Part shown: positions 29,332 to 39,015 of the stretch, piece after piece
Layout of the letters: each line of letters opens with the position of its first letter
How positions within the stretch are numbered: the first letter of the stretch is position 1
NCBI GenBank assembly: GCA_963848335.1
Contig: CAWKDD010000002.1
Span: 1 to 64,000 of the forward strand
Length of the DNA: 64,000 nt
Reading direction: 5' to 3'
Source of the DNA: Chersky-840 sp963848335
GTDB taxonomy: Bacteria; Actinomycetota; Acidimicrobiia; Acidimicrobiales; UBA8190
Notes under the pieces: generated by a model
Told to the model about the DNA's origin: nothing
What the model saw: the letters and a program-made list of their open reading frames with translations, nothing else
Database searches by the model: none
Position numbers and translations under genes: made by a program

Positions 29332-30705
29332 TCAGTCGAGCAGGTTGCCGGGTCCGAGGATCCCGTGGGGGTCGAAGGCGCGCTTGACGGCCCGCATGAG
29401 CTCCACCTTGACGGGGTCCTCGAGCTCGAGGAAGTACTTCTTCTTCTCCGTGCCGATGCCGTGCTCGCCCGAGATGGCCCCGCCCAGGTCCATGCCGGCC
29501 CGGAACACGGCCCGGAGCACCTCGGTGCGCCGTCCGGCGTCGGGTTGGAACACCGACAGGTGGACGTTGCCGTCGCCTACGTGCCCGCACCCGGTGATCA
29601 GCGCACCGTAGCGCCCGGCCACCTCGGCCACGGCCGCCATGTAGCGGGGAATGGCGGCCCGCGGCACGACCAGGTCCACGATGTCGTCGGCCCCGGCCGC
29701 CTTGGCCACGAAGAACGCCTTCTCCCGGGCGCTTATGAGCTGGGTGGCGGCATGGGCCGGCAGGACGTAGACCTCCATGGCGCCGAGCTCCACGAGCAGC
29801 TCGCCCAGCGACTCCACGTCCTGCTCGAGGCGGTCCTCGTGGGAGCTCTCGAGCACGATCACGAGGTAGGCGAGCGCGGCCTCGCGCACCGGCTCGGGGA
29901 TGCCGAGGTCGAGGCCCACGTTGGCGGTGATGGCCGACATGGTCAGCATGTCGACGTACTCGAGGATGAGCGGGCCGACGCCGTGGGCGACGATCCGGGG
30001 CACGGCCGCGGTCACCTCCTCGAGCGTGGTGAAGGGGGCGAGCACCGTCGACGCGTGGGCCAGGCGGGGCTGGAGCTTCAGGGTCGCCTCGGTGACCAGC
30101 GCCAGGGTGCCCTCGGACCCCACGATGAGCTGGGTCAGGTCGTAGCCGGTGGAGGTCTTCACGAACTTCCCGCCGGTGCGGATCACGTCCCCGCTGGCGA
30201 GCACGGCCTCGAGGCCCAGCACGTGATGGCGCGTCACCCCGTACTTGACGGCCCGCATGCCACCGGCGTTGGTGGCCACGTTGCCCCCGAGCGACGCGGT
30301 GACCTCGCCGGGGAAGACCGGGTACACGAGCCCGTGCTCGGCGGCGGCGGCGTTGAGCTCCTCGAGGGTGACACCGGGCTGGACCACGGCCACGTGGTTG
30401 TCGAGGTCGATCTCCAGGATGGCGTTCATCCGTTCGAAGGACACCAGGATTCCGTCCGGGGGCGAGATGGCGGCGCCCGAGAGCCCGGTGCCGCTGCCCC
30501 GGGCCGTCACCGGGAGGTGGAGCTCGTCGGCGATCTTCAGCACGGCGGACACCTCGGCGGTGGACGCCGGCCGCACCACGGCCAGGGGGACGCTGGGCGT
30601 GGCGGTGAGGGCCTCGTCGTGGGCGTAGTCGGGGGAGACGTCGGCCCCGGCGAGGACGTTGCCGTCGCCCACGACGTCGGCGAGCAAGTCGACGATCTCG
30701 GCCAC
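29332..30705 (-). CDS. FAD-binding 2-hydroxyacid dehydrogenase, GlcD/D-lactate dehydrogenase type
   Basis: 457 residues. FAD PCMH domain with ARGSGTGLSGAAISPPDG, FPGEVTASLGGNVATNAGGMRAVKYG and GGKFVKTSTGYDLTQLIVGSEGT, and a C-terminal substrate domain with GHVGDGNVHLS and GEHGIGTEKKKYF. These are the standard motifs of GlcD, D-lactate and D-2-hydroxyglutarate dehydrogenases, which oxidise D-2-hydroxyacids to 2-oxoacids. GTG 30705 has a clear AGGAGG site five bases upstream. It leads the operon glcD-like, TPP enzyme, pxpA, pxpBC. Three 20-bp tandem repeats stand directly in front of the ribosome site. Confidence 0.88.
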   Translation of the reverse strand: MAEIVDLLADVVGDGNVLAGADVSPDYAHDEALTATPSVPLAVVRPASTAEVSAVLKIADELHLPVTARGSGTGLSGAAISPPDGILVSFERMNAILEIDLDNHVAVVQPGVTLEELNAAAAEHGLVYPVFPGEVTASLGGNVATNAGGMRAVKYGVTRHHVLGLEAVLASGDVIRTGGKFVKTSTGYDLTQLIVGSEGTLALVTEATLKLQPRLAHASTVLAPFTTLEEVTAAVPRIVAHGVGPLILEYVDMLTMSAITANVGLDLGIPEPVREAALAYLVIVLESSHEDRLEQDVESLGELLVELGAMEVYVLPAHAATQLISAREKAFFVAKAAGADDIVDLVVPRAAIPRYMAAVAEVAGRYGALITGCGHVGDGNVHLSVFQPDAGRRTEVLRAVFRAGMDLGGAISGEHGIGTEKKKYFLELEDPVKVELMRAVKRAFDPHGILGPGNLLD

Positions 30706-30720
30706 CGCTGCCTCCTGCCC

Positions 30721-30780
30721 GGTCCGGCTCGGTTGTGCCCGGTCCGGCTCGGTTGTGCCCGGTCCGGCTCGGTTGTGCTC
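30721..30780. repeat. Three tandem 20-bp repeats ahead of the glcD-like gene
   Basis: Units 30721-30740, 30741-30760 and 30761-30780 read GGTCCGGCTCGGTTGTGCCC, the last with one change near its end. They lie between the divergent glcD-like and MarP genes, just upstream of the glcD ribosome site. The 20-bp period is close to two helix turns, so repeated protein binding is possible. Confidence 0.9.
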
Positions 30781-30846
30781 TCACCCTAGAGCGCCCGACG
30801 GTGGGTGAGCATGGGGCCCGGCGTGGGTAGGGAAGGATCTACGGCG

Positions 30847-32034
30847 ATGAACTGGGTCGACTACGCACTGCTCGTCGTCGTGGCGCTGTCGGGCATCCGC
30901 GGCCTGCGGGCGGGCGCCGCCATGCAGGTGTTGACCTACGGCGGGCTCCTGCTCGGTCTGTTGCTCGGCGCGCTCATCGCGCCCCCGCTCGACGGGCTGG
31001 TCCACGGGGACACCGCCAAGGCGATCGTGGTGCTCGTGGTCCTCGTCGGCTCGGCCACCATCGTGAGCGGCCTGGGCCGCCTTCTCGGGGCACACTCGGG
31101 CCGCTTCTTGCACCGGGTACGGCTGGGCCCGGTGGACTCCGCCTTCGGTGTGGTGGTGGCCGTCTTCGTGGCGCTGGTCGTGGCCTGGCTCCTGGCCACC
31201 TTGCTGCAGGAAAGCCAGTTCACCGCCCTCGACCGGTCGGTGCAGCAGTCGCGGATCGTGCGCGCCCTCGACAACGTGCTCCCCCCCATCCCCACGGTGT
31301 TCGCCCGGGTCGAGCGCTTCCTGGCCCACAGCGGCTTCCCCGTCGTCTTCGCCGGCATCCCGCCCGAGACGGCGGGACCAGTGTCACTTCCGACCGACGC
31401 CTCGGCGCGTGCGGCCGTCGTGCGCGCCGAAGGGTCGACGGTGCAGGTGGCCGGCTCGGGCTGCGGGGTGATCCAGGAGGGCTCGGGCTTCGTGGTGGCC
31501 CCCGGGCTCGTCGTCACCAACGCGCACGTGGTGGCGGGGATCGCGGCGCCGAGCGTCATCGACTCCACCGGCCACCACGCCGCCACCGCCGCCCTGTTCG
31601 ACCCCAAGCTCGACATCGCCGTGCTGCGCGTGCCGGGGCTCGGCGACCCCGCCCTGGCCGTCGACTCCACCGTGGTGGCACGCGGCACCACCGGCGTCGT
31701 CATGGGCTATCCCGGGGGCGGGCCCCTCACGGCCCGCAAGGCGGGCGTCGCCGCCGCCTTCGACGCCGTAGGGCTCGACATCTACGGGAACTCGCAGACG
31801 ACGCGCGAGATCTACCAGCTCGACGCGGTGGTGCAGCCGGGCAATTCGGGCGGCCCCCTGGTGGCGTCGGGCGACAGCGGCGTGGCCGACGGCACGGTCA
31901 TCGGTGTGGTGTTCGCGCGCTCGACCACCAACACCGACGTGGGCTACGCGCTCGCCATGCCCGCCGTCACCGCCGACGTCGCCCGCGCACAGGCCACGAG
32001 GACCTCGGTGGGCACCGGGGGCTGCGTCTCGTAG
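30847..32034 (+). CDS. MarP-type membrane serine protease (CvpA domain plus trypsin-like domain)
   Basis: 395 residues. Four membrane helices in the first about 130 residues form a CvpA/colicin V-like domain. A periplasmic chymotrypsin-fold protease follows with catalytic His in VTNAHVVAG, Asp in LDIAVLRVP and Ser in QPGNSGGPLVA. This is the layout of mycobacterial MarP, which protects against acid and oxidative stress by cleaving a cell-wall hydrolase. Two Cys (in GSGCGVIQ and at the C-terminus, GGCVS) may form the stabilising disulfide known in MarP. ATG 30847 (MNWVDYALL) is chosen over the 30805 start because it begins the first helix region. Confidence 0.88.
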   Translation: MNWVDYALLVVVALSGIRGLRAGAAMQVLTYGGLLLGLLLGALIAPPLDGLVHGDTAKAIVVLVVLVGSATIVSGLGRLLGAHSGRFLHRVRLGPVDSAFGVVVAVFVALVVAWLLATLLQESQFTALDRSVQQSRIVRALDNVLPPIPTVFARVERFLAHSGFPVVFAGIPPETAGPVSLPTDASARAAVVRAEGSTVQVAGSGCGVIQEGSGFVVAPGLVVTNAHVVAGIAAPSVIDSTGHHAATAALFDPKLDIAVLRVPGLGDPALAVDSTVVARGTTGVVMGYPGGGPLTARKAGVAAAFDAVGLDIYGNSQTTREIYQLDAVVQPGNSGGPLVASGDSGVADGTVIGVVFARSTTNTDVGYALAMPAVTADVARAQATRTSVGTGGCVS

Positions 32035-32069
32035 CCCGCCTCCCGTCCCGAGCGACCGCTGGGGTAAGA

Positions 32070-34025
32070 ATGGCCCCCGTGGCACTGCGGATCGAGGACT
32101 ACGGGATCATCGGGGACACCCACGCCGCGGGGCTGGTCGGCCGCAACGGGTCGATCGACTGGCTGTGCCTGCCCCGCTTCGACTCCGACGCGTGCTTCGC
32201 GGCGCTCCTGGGCGACGACTCCCACGGGTACTGGCGCATCGCGCCGGCCACCGACGACTACCAGGTCAGCCGCCGCTACCGAGGCGACACCCTCGTGCTC
32301 GAGACGGAATTCGAGACGGCGGACGGTGTGGCCAAGGTGGTCGACTGCATGCCCATTCGTGAGAACCGTCCCCAGGTGGTGCGGATGGTCGAGGCCTCCG
32401 CCGGCCAGGTCGCCATGCGCATGGACCTGGTCATCCGCTTCGGCTACGGGTCGATGCTCCCCTGGGTGCGACGCACCGACGGCCTGCTGTGCGCCGTCTC
32501 GGGGCCCGACGCGCTGGCGCTGTGGACGCCGATCCGCACCCGGGGGGAGTCGATGACCACGGTGGCGGACTTCACGGTGACGGGCACCGAGCACGTGCCC
32601 TTCGTCTTGACGTGGTACCCGTCGCACGAGACGCCGCCGCGTCCCGTCGATGCCAGCTATGCCGTGCACGACACCCAGATGTGGTGGGAGGACTGGGCCG
32701 CCACCTGCACGTTCGAGGGGGAGTGGCGCGATCCCGTCATGCGCTCGCTCATCACCTTGAAGGCCCTCACGTATCAACCGACGGGTGGGATCGTCGCCGC
32801 GGCCACCACGTCGCTTCCCGAGACCATCGGAGGCGAGCGCAACTGGGACTACCGCTACTGCTGGCTGCGCGACGCCACGCTCACCCTCGAATCGCTCATG
32901 AGGGGCGGCTTCCACGAGGAGGCCCTGGCGTGGCGCGACTGGCTGCTGCGGGCCGTGGCCGGCGACGTGACCAAGCTGCAGATCATGTACGGGCCCGCCG
33001 GCGAGCGCCGGCTGAGCGAGTGGGAGGTCGACTGGCTCCCGGGCTACGAGAGCTCCGCCCCGGTGCGGGTGGGCAACGCCGCCTCGGGGCAGTTCCAGCT
33101 CGACGTGTACGGCGAGGTGCTGTCCGCGCTGTACGAGTCGTGCACGGTGGGCTGCCCGGTCAGCTCGTCGGCCTGGGACCTGCAGACCGCGCTGGTGGAG
33201 TTCGTCGAGCGCAGCTGGGAGGAACCCGACGAGGGCATCTGGGAGGTGCGCGGGCCGCGCCGGCACTTCACGCACTCCAAGGTCATGGCCTGGGTGGCGG
33301 TCGACCGGGCGGTGCGCACCATCGAGGACTACAAGGTCGACGGGCCACTCGACCGCTGGCGCCAATTGCGCGACCGCATCCACGACGAGGTGTGCACCAA
33401 GGGGTACAACGCCGACATCGGGGCCTTCACGCAGTACTACGGGTCCGACGCCCTCGACGCCAGCCTCCTCATGATCCCGCTCGTGGGGTTCCTGCCCGCT
33501 ACCGACGAGCGGGTGCGCTCCACCATCGAAGCCGTCGAGCACGGGCTCACCGAGGACGGCTTCGTGCTGCGCTACAAGACGCAGGACAGCGGGGGCGTCG
33601 ACGGGCTCACCGGGCACGAGGGCGCCTTCCTGGCGTGCTCGTTCTGGATGGCCGACTGCCTGTACCTGATCGGCCGCTACGACGACGCGCACGCCATGTT
33701 GGACCGCCTCGTGGGCCTGAGCAACGACCTCGGCCTGCTCGCCGAGGAGTACGACGTGTCGGCCAAGCGCCAGGTCGGCAACTTCCCGCAGGCGTTCTCC
33801 CACGTGTCGCTGGTCAACGCCGCGTTCAACCTCTCGGGCCATCCCTCCATGGAGGACCAGGACGTGTCCGACGTGCACCTGCTCAGGGCCACCGCGGCAC
33901 CGCTTCGGGCGCTCCCGGCCCATGCGGCCGTTCCTGTCGGCACGTGGCGCCGACCTCAAAGACGCAGGCCCACGTGGCCGAGACCCCAAGACCAAGACCA
34001 GAAACACGAATCGGAGGCGGGCGCG
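32070..34025 (+). CDS. Glycoside hydrolase family 15 protein (glucoamylase/trehalase-like), open in frame into the next gene
   Basis: About 600 recognisable residues. The N-terminal sheet domain starts LRIEDYGIIGDTHAAGLV and RNGSIDWLCLPRFDS. The (alpha/alpha)6 barrel carries ERNWDYRYCWLRDATLTLE, the second conserved block GNAASGQFQLDVYGE, a region with TKGYNADIGAFTQYYG, and GHEGAFLACSFWMADCLY with the C-terminal catalytic Glu. GH15 enzymes release glucose from alpha-glucans or trehalose. After VNAAFNLSG near residue 590 the last about 50 residues become Arg/Pro-rich and lead without a stop into the glucose dehydrogenase at 34026. Either this is a real fusion, or an indel hides the stop: the +2 frame has TGA at 34027-34029, overlapping the next ATG. 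Confidence 0.82.
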
Positions 34026-35072
34026 ATGAAAGCCCTGACGGTGCAGCCCCTGACGGCGGGCTCGGCGCGGCTCGACGACGTCGACGAGCCCCCGGAGTCC
34101 GACGGCACGGTCCTCGTGGCCGGACTCGCCCTCGGGGTGTGCGGGACCGACATGGAGATCGTGTCGGGCGCCTACGGGTGGGCGCCGCCCGGACGGGACC
34201 GTCTCGTGCTCGGCCACGAGTCACTGGGCCGCGTCCTGGAGGCGCCCCCCGGCGCGCCGGTGGTCCCCGGGGACCTCGTCGTCGGCATCGTGCGGCTCCC
34301 CGACCCGGTGCCGTGCGGCAACTGCGCGGTGGGGGAATGGGATTTCTGCCACAACGGCCTGTACACCGAGCACGGCATCAAGAGCCATGACGGGTACGGC
34401 TCGGAGCGCTGGCGGATCCATCCCGAGTACGCCGTGAAGATCGACCCCGGGCTGGGGGCGCTCGGGGTGCTCATGGAGCCGACCAGCGTGGTGGCCAAGG
34501 CCTGGGAGCAGGTCGACCGCATCGGCGGGCGCGCCCACTGGGACCCGCAGAACGTCGTCGTCACCGGGGCGGGCCCCATCGGCCTGCTGGCGGCGATGAT
34601 CGGGGTGGAGCGGGGCCTCGACGTGCACGTCTTCGACCAGATCAAGACGGGCACCAAGCCCGACCTCGTCGCCGCGCTGGGGGCCACCTACCACACCGGG
34701 CGGATCGAGCACTCGTGTCCCCATCCCGACATCGTGATCGAGTGCACGGGGGTGGCGTCGCTCGTGTTCGACGCCATGGAGCACCTGAACCCCGGCGGCG
34801 TGGCCTGTCTGACCGGGGTGTCGTCGGGCCGCCATGCCCTGAAGGTCGACGCCTCGATGCTCAACCGGTCCATGGTCCTCGAGAACCAGGCCGTGGTGGG
34901 CTCGGTCAATGCCAACCACCGCCACTACCAGGCCGCCGCCGATGCGCTCATGAAGGCCGACCGCGACTGGATCGCCAAGCTCGTCACCAGGCGCGTGCCC
35001 CTGGAGCACTGGCAGGACGCCCTGGCGCGACAGCCCGACGACGTGAAGGTGGTGATCGAGGTCGGCACGTGA
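34026..35072 (+). CDS. Zinc-dependent glucose 1-dehydrogenase-like medium-chain dehydrogenase
   Basis: 348 residues from ATG 34026 (MKALTVQPL), which has GGAGG nine bases upstream. It resembles archaeal-type glucose dehydrogenases of the MDR family. Seen: catalytic zinc Cys in LGVCGTDMEIVSG, His-Glu in VLGHESLGRV, a Cys cluster in PCGNCAVGEWDFC, and the NAD(P) motif TGAGPIGLLAA near residue 180. Expected reaction: D-glucose to gluconolactone with NAD(P)+. The substrate matches the glucose that the upstream GH15 would release. It is in the same open frame as GH15, so a GH15-GDH polypeptide is possible. Its stop overlaps the next GTG. Confidence 0.82.
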   Translation: MKALTVQPLTAGSARLDDVDEPPESDGTVLVAGLALGVCGTDMEIVSGAYGWAPPGRDRLVLGHESLGRVLEAPPGAPVVPGDLVVGIVRLPDPVPCGNCAVGEWDFCHNGLYTEHGIKSHDGYGSERWRIHPEYAVKIDPGLGALGVLMEPTSVVAKAWEQVDRIGGRAHWDPQNVVVTGAGPIGLLAAMIGVERGLDVHVFDQIKTGTKPDLVAALGATYHTGRIEHSCPHPDIVIECTGVASLVFDAMEHLNPGGVACLTGVSSGRHALKVDASMLNRSMVLENQAVVGSVNANHRHYQAAADALMKADRDWIAKLVTRRVPLEHWQDALARQPDDVKVVIEVGT

Positions 35073-35992
35073 CGACCTCGGAGATCGCTCCCGGCATCAT
35101 CGAGATCGACACCCTCCTCGGGGGCTGGGACAAGGTCACCGCCGGGTACCTGGTGCACGGGGACGCGCCCGTGCTGGTGGAGACGGGCAGCCAGAGCTCG
35201 GTGGCGGTACTGCTCGACGCGCTGGACTCGCTCGGCGTGAGCCCGACGGACCTGGCGGGCGTGGCCGTGACCCACATCCATCTCGATCACGCCGGCGGAG
35301 TGGGGGACGTGGCGAAGGCGTTCCCGTCCGCCACGGTGTACGTCCACGAGAAAGGGGCACGGCACCTGGTCGACCCCACCCGCCTCATCGACTCGGCGGC
35401 GCGCGTCTACGGGCCGCTCCTGGACTCGCTCTACGGCCGTCTCGAGGCCACGCCCGCCGAGCGCATCCACGTGCTCGCCGACGGCGAGGAGATCCGGGTG
35501 TCACCCGACCGCGTGCTCACCACGGTGGACTCGCCCGGGCACGCCAAGCACCACCTCGCCCTGCACGACTCCACGAGCGGCATCCTCTTCGCCGGGGACG
35601 CGGTGGGGGTGCGGCTGCCCGACGCCGGGGTGCTGCGGCCGTCGACGCCGCCGCCGGACTTCGACCTGGACAAGGCGGTGCACTCGCTGCACCGCTTCGC
35701 CACGCGCCGGCCCTCGGGCCTGGCCCTGGCGCACTACGGGCTGCTGGGCCAGCCCGAGGCCGTGCTGGCCGAGGCCGAGGACACGCTGCGGCGGTGGGCG
35801 AGCGTGGCCGAACAGGCCTGGCGCGGCGGCCAGGACATCGCCGCTGCTCTGGACACCGCCTTCGCGTCCGACGTCTCGGGAGTCGACGCCGCCCACCGGG
35901 AGAAGCTCGACACGCTCAACGGCGTGCACTCCAACGCGGCCGGCTTCCGGCGCTGGCTCGACACCCGCGCCGAGAACGATCCACCGGGCTGA
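35069..35992 (+). CDS. MBL-fold metallo-hydrolase
   Basis: 307 residues. The metallo-beta-lactamase core motif is THIHLDHAGGVGDVA (HxHxDH) near residue 70. Later metal ligands sit in VDSPGHAKHHLAL, GILFAGDAVG and LALAHYGLLG. The fold hydrolyses thioesters, lactones or similar bonds using two metals. GTG 35069 overlaps the dehydrogenase stop by four bases, so the genes are co-translated. Following a sugar dehydrogenase, a lactonase role is tempting, since glucose dehydrogenase makes gluconolactone, but the sequence does not prove it. Confidence 0.85.
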   Translation: MTTSEIAPGIIEIDTLLGGWDKVTAGYLVHGDAPVLVETGSQSSVAVLLDALDSLGVSPTDLAGVAVTHIHLDHAGGVGDVAKAFPSATVYVHEKGARHLVDPTRLIDSAARVYGPLLDSLYGRLEATPAERIHVLADGEEIRVSPDRVLTTVDSPGHAKHHLALHDSTSGILFAGDAVGVRLPDAGVLRPSTPPPDFDLDKAVHSLHRFATRRPSGLALAHYGLLGQPEAVLAEAEDTLRRWASVAEQAWRGGQDIAAALDTAFASDVSGVDAAHREKLDTLNGVHSNAAGFRRWLDTRAENDPPG

Positions 35993-36082
35993 CCGTCCCG
36001 GCGCAAAGCGCCATGGCCGAAGGTTCCACCTACCGGTCACCGACCCGAGCCCTTCACCGACGACTCTGGAAGACTGAGGTGC

Positions 36083-36865
36083 ATGCGCAGCGCCACGACG
36101 TCGGTCGACGAGGTCGTGGCCTCGCTCGACGAACACGGCTACGCGGTGGTGGAGGACCTTCTCCGTGAGCCGGAGCTGTCGGCGGCGCGCCGGGACATGC
36201 GCCGGGTGCTGGCGCAGACCCCCGGAGGCCGCAACCCCTTCGAGGGGGCGCGCACCAAGCGCGTGTACGCCCTGTTCGCCAAGACCCGCGCCTTCGACGC
36301 GCCCGCCCTCGACCCGTTGGTCCTCGGCGTGCTCGACCGGGTGCTCGGCCACTGCCAGCTCAGCGCACCCACCGGCATCGAGATCGGACCCGGGGAGCAG
36401 GCCCAGATCCTGCATCACGACGACGCCATCTACCCGCTGCCGCGTCCGCACCCCGAGGTGGTGTTCAACACCATGTGGGCCCTCGACGACTTCACCGAGG
36501 CCAACGGGGCCACCCGCGTGATCCCCGGGAGCCACCGGTGGGTGGGCGAGGAGCCCGGCACCGATGCGGACACCGTCCCCGCGGTGATGCGGGCGGGATC
36601 GGTCCTGTTCTACGTGGGCAGCGTGTGGCACGGAGGCGGGGCCAACACGACCGACCGGGCGCGCCTGGGCGTGATCCTCGAGTACGTGGCGTCGTGGCTC
36701 CGGCCCCAGGAGAACCACTTCCTGGGGGTGCCCCGCGACGTCGTGGCCCAGCTCCCCGCACGCCTCCAGGAGCTGCTCGGGTACAACATCCGGCCGCCGT
36801 TCATGGGATATGTCGACGGGCGCCATCCCCGCCGGTTCCTCGGGACGGGGACGAGCGCGCCCTAG
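36083..36865 (+). CDS. Phytanoyl-CoA dioxygenase (PhyH) family protein
   Basis: 260 residues, an Fe(II)/2-oxoglutarate oxygenase of the PhyH group. Iron ligands appear as HHDDAIYP near residue 112 (HxD) and the distal His in VWHGGGANTTDRARLGV. The middle contains ANGATRVIPGSHRW, another family hallmark. Substrates of PhyH proteins vary widely (lipids, small molecules), so none is named. ATG 36083 is the first start after a 90-bp gap from the MBL gene. The next gene, enoyl-CoA hydratase, begins 36 bp later, and the pair may act in acyl-CoA breakdown. Confidence 0.85.
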   Translation: MRSATTSVDEVVASLDEHGYAVVEDLLREPELSAARRDMRRVLAQTPGGRNPFEGARTKRVYALFAKTRAFDAPALDPLVLGVLDRVLGHCQLSAPTGIEIGPGEQAQILHHDDAIYPLPRPHPEVVFNTMWALDDFTEANGATRVIPGSHRWVGEEPGTDADTVPAVMRAGSVLFYVGSVWHGGGANTTDRARLGVILEYVASWLRPQENHFLGVPRDVVAQLPARLQELLGYNIRPPFMGYVDGRHPRRFLGTGTSAP

Positions 36866-36901
36866 CCCGGCGCCCGGCGGCGTCCCCCGGTACCGTGCGC
36901 C

Positions 36902-37678
36902 ATGGCCGACACCGTCCTCTACGAGCGCAGTGGCCACGTGGCCACGATCACCTACAACCGTCCCGACGCCCTCAACGCCGTGAACGGCGAGCTGCGCCGC
37001 GACCTCAACGCCGCCTTCGCCCGCTTCAGGGACGAAGAGGAGGCGTGGGTGGGCATCGTCACCGGCGCGGGGCGCGCCTTTTGCGCCGGCGCCGACCTGC
37101 GCGACGGCCGCGGGTCGACAGGCGAGTTCGCCGGCACGTTCTGGGAGAAGCCCACCCTCAATTCGTTCGAGAGCGGGTGGGAGATCCACAAGCCCGTCAT
37201 CGCCGCGGTGAACGGACATTGTCTGGGATACGGCCTCACCCTCGTGACGTGGTGCGACTTCGTCCTGGCCAGCGACCGGGCCACCTTCGGCTATCCCGAG
37301 GTGCGATTGGGCATCCCCGCCATCGTGGGGGCCATCCGGCTGCCCCAGCGCATCGCATGGGCCGACGCCATGGAGCTGCTGCTCACGGGGGAGACCGTCG
37401 ACGCCGAGGCGGCACACCGCATGGGCCTGGTGTGGCGCGTCGTGGCCCACGACAACCTGGCCGACGAGGCCCGGGCCCTGGCCGATCGTCTCATCGCCGG
37501 CGCCCCCCTGGCCCAGCGGGCCATGAAGGAGGTGGCGGCCCGGTCCCGCCAGCTCCCCCCGCTCGAGTCCATCCGGTTCGGCGAGACCATGCGCAGCGTC
37601 GTGGCCGCCACCGCGGACGCCGCCGAAGGCATGCGGGCCGCGGCCGAGCGCCGGGCCCCGCACTGGCAGGGACGTTGA
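36902..37678 (+). CDS. Enoyl-CoA hydratase/isomerase family protein
   Basis: 258 residues of the crotonase fold. Oxyanion-hole segments are GAGRAFCAGADLRDGRG near residue 60 and NGHCLGYGLTLVTWCDFVLA near 103. The catalytic-face region is FGYPEVRLGIPAIVGA, with Glu in PEVRLG as in many hydratases. The C-terminal region RAMKEVAARSR is usual. It hydrates enoyl-CoA or isomerises double bonds in fatty acid or ring-product breakdown. Same direction as the PhyH gene, 36 bp apart; tail to tail with the secreted esterase gene. Confidence 0.88.
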   Translation: MADTVLYERSGHVATITYNRPDALNAVNGELRRDLNAAFARFRDEEEAWVGIVTGAGRAFCAGADLRDGRGSTGEFAGTFWEKPTLNSFESGWEIHKPVIAAVNGHCLGYGLTLVTWCDFVLASDRATFGYPEVRLGIPAIVGAIRLPQRIAWADAMELLLTGETVDAEAAHRMGLVWRVVAHDNLADEARALADRLIAGAPLAQRAMKEVAARSRQLPPLESIRFGETMRSVVAATADAAEGMRAAAERRAPHWQGR

Positions 37679-37724
37679 GGCGCAGTGTGGAGCCCCGTCC
37701 CCGGCGGTGTCCGTCCCCCCGGCG

Positions 37725-38801
37725 TCAGTCGAGGCGTTGCCGGCGGAAGAACTGCCAGATGAGGTCGGTGGCGTCGATCTCGAACGTCGAGGGACCCGTG
37801 ATGAAGGCCAGCGCGGCGCTGACCTTGCTCCCGGGCCAGGCGTGGCCGGCGCCCAGGACGATGTAGAACTCCACCGCCGCGCCCGGCGGGCACCGGTAGG
37901 TACGCAGGATCACGTGCGCGGCCACCTTGGCGTCGTGGGCGCGCAGGTCGCAGCCGTCCTTGCGGGCCCAGGCCCTGACGTTGGCGGGGTAGCCCTTGCC
38001 ATCGAGGTCGACCGGCGGCGGTGTCGTGGTGCTCGGCGCCGGACCTTGCCCCAGGTCGTGGCTGAGGGCGGCGGTCCCCAGGCCCCCGTTGAAGTACAGG
38101 ATCGGATCGGCGGTGCCGTGGAAGGCCAGGATGGGCACCCTCCGCCCCGGACGGCACGGCGATGGCATGACGGCACCGGCCACGGGGGCGAAGGCCGCGA
38201 AGCGATCGGCCATCGTGCAGGCCAGGAGCGAGGTGAGCAGCGCGCCGTCGGAGAACCCCGTGGCGTAGACCCGCGACGTGTCGACGCACAGGTGCGCCTC
38301 CAGCGTGTCGAGCATGGCGTTCATGAAGTCGATGTCGTGGTTCGGGTGTGCCTTGGTGGCGGGGTCGGTGTCCCATCCGGCCGGGGATCCCGTGCCTTGG
38401 GGGAACACGACGATGAAGTCGTGGTGTTGCGCCTCGGGACCGAATTGGGTGGTGTTCGCCTCCAGCGCCGCTCCCTCGGCCAGGCCGTGGAGGTCGACGA
38501 CGACGGGGAGCGGGCCCGCACCGGGGTGAGGCGGCGGTGTCGTGACCAGATACCAGCGCGCCACACCGTCGACGGTGATGTCCTGGCGCTGTTCGGTGAC
38601 GGCGGCGGCGGTCTCCGCCGATGCCGCCCCGGGAGAGGAACATCCGGCACTCGGCACCGGCGCGGCCGTGTTCGCCCCGGTGCCCGCCGCCCTGGTCGTC
38701 GCCGATCCCCGGCCCGCACCGGGCGAGGAGCACGCCGCCACCACGAGCGCCAGCACCAGGACGACGGCGGGGGGGCGGCGTCCTCGTATGTGCTGCCCCA
38801 C
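37725..38801 (-). CDS. Secreted lipoprotein esterase, PHB depolymerase/LpqC-like
   Basis: 358 residues. The N-terminus has a short basic part, a hydrophobic core and the lipobox VVAACSS, so it is probably a membrane-anchored exported lipoprotein. The alpha/beta hydrolase domain shows VVVDLHGLAEGA, the nucleophile elbow ATGFSDGALL (GxSxG), an Asp in FHGTADPILYFNGG and the final His in GAGHAWPGS. This is the layout of polyhydroxybutyrate depolymerase and feruloyl esterase-type proteins such as mycobacterial LpqC. The GTG start at 38801 is chosen because the frame upstream has no sensible signal. Substrate unknown. Confidence 0.8.
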   Translation of the reverse strand: MGQHIRGRRPPAVVLVLALVVAACSSPGAGRGSATTRAAGTGANTAAPVPSAGCSSPGAASAETAAAVTEQRQDITVDGVARWYLVTTPPPHPGAGPLPVVVDLHGLAEGAALEANTTQFGPEAQHHDFIVVFPQGTGSPAGWDTDPATKAHPNHDIDFMNAMLDTLEAHLCVDTSRVYATGFSDGALLTSLLACTMADRFAAFAPVAGAVMPSPCRPGRRVPILAFHGTADPILYFNGGLGTAALSHDLGQGPAPSTTTPPPVDLDGKGYPANVRAWARKDGCDLRAHDAKVAAHVILRTYRCPPGAAVEFYIVLGAGHAWPGSKVSAALAFITGPSTFEIDATDLIWQFFRRQRLD

Positions 38802-39015
38802 AGGGCGCAGCACAGCACATCCCCATCCCGGCGTCGACCCGGCACGGCCGGCCCGTCCCCGGAGTGCGAGGTGGGGGCCCCTTTCGGGGGGCCGCCTGAC
38901 CCGGACGTCGGAAAGACCGTTTGATCTGGGGATTCGGAGATCTTCCCAGCGGTTTCCAAGACAAGCCCGGGGATGAGACAATGGTCCGAGGCTGCCAAGT
39001 GGGGGGTGTTCAGTA

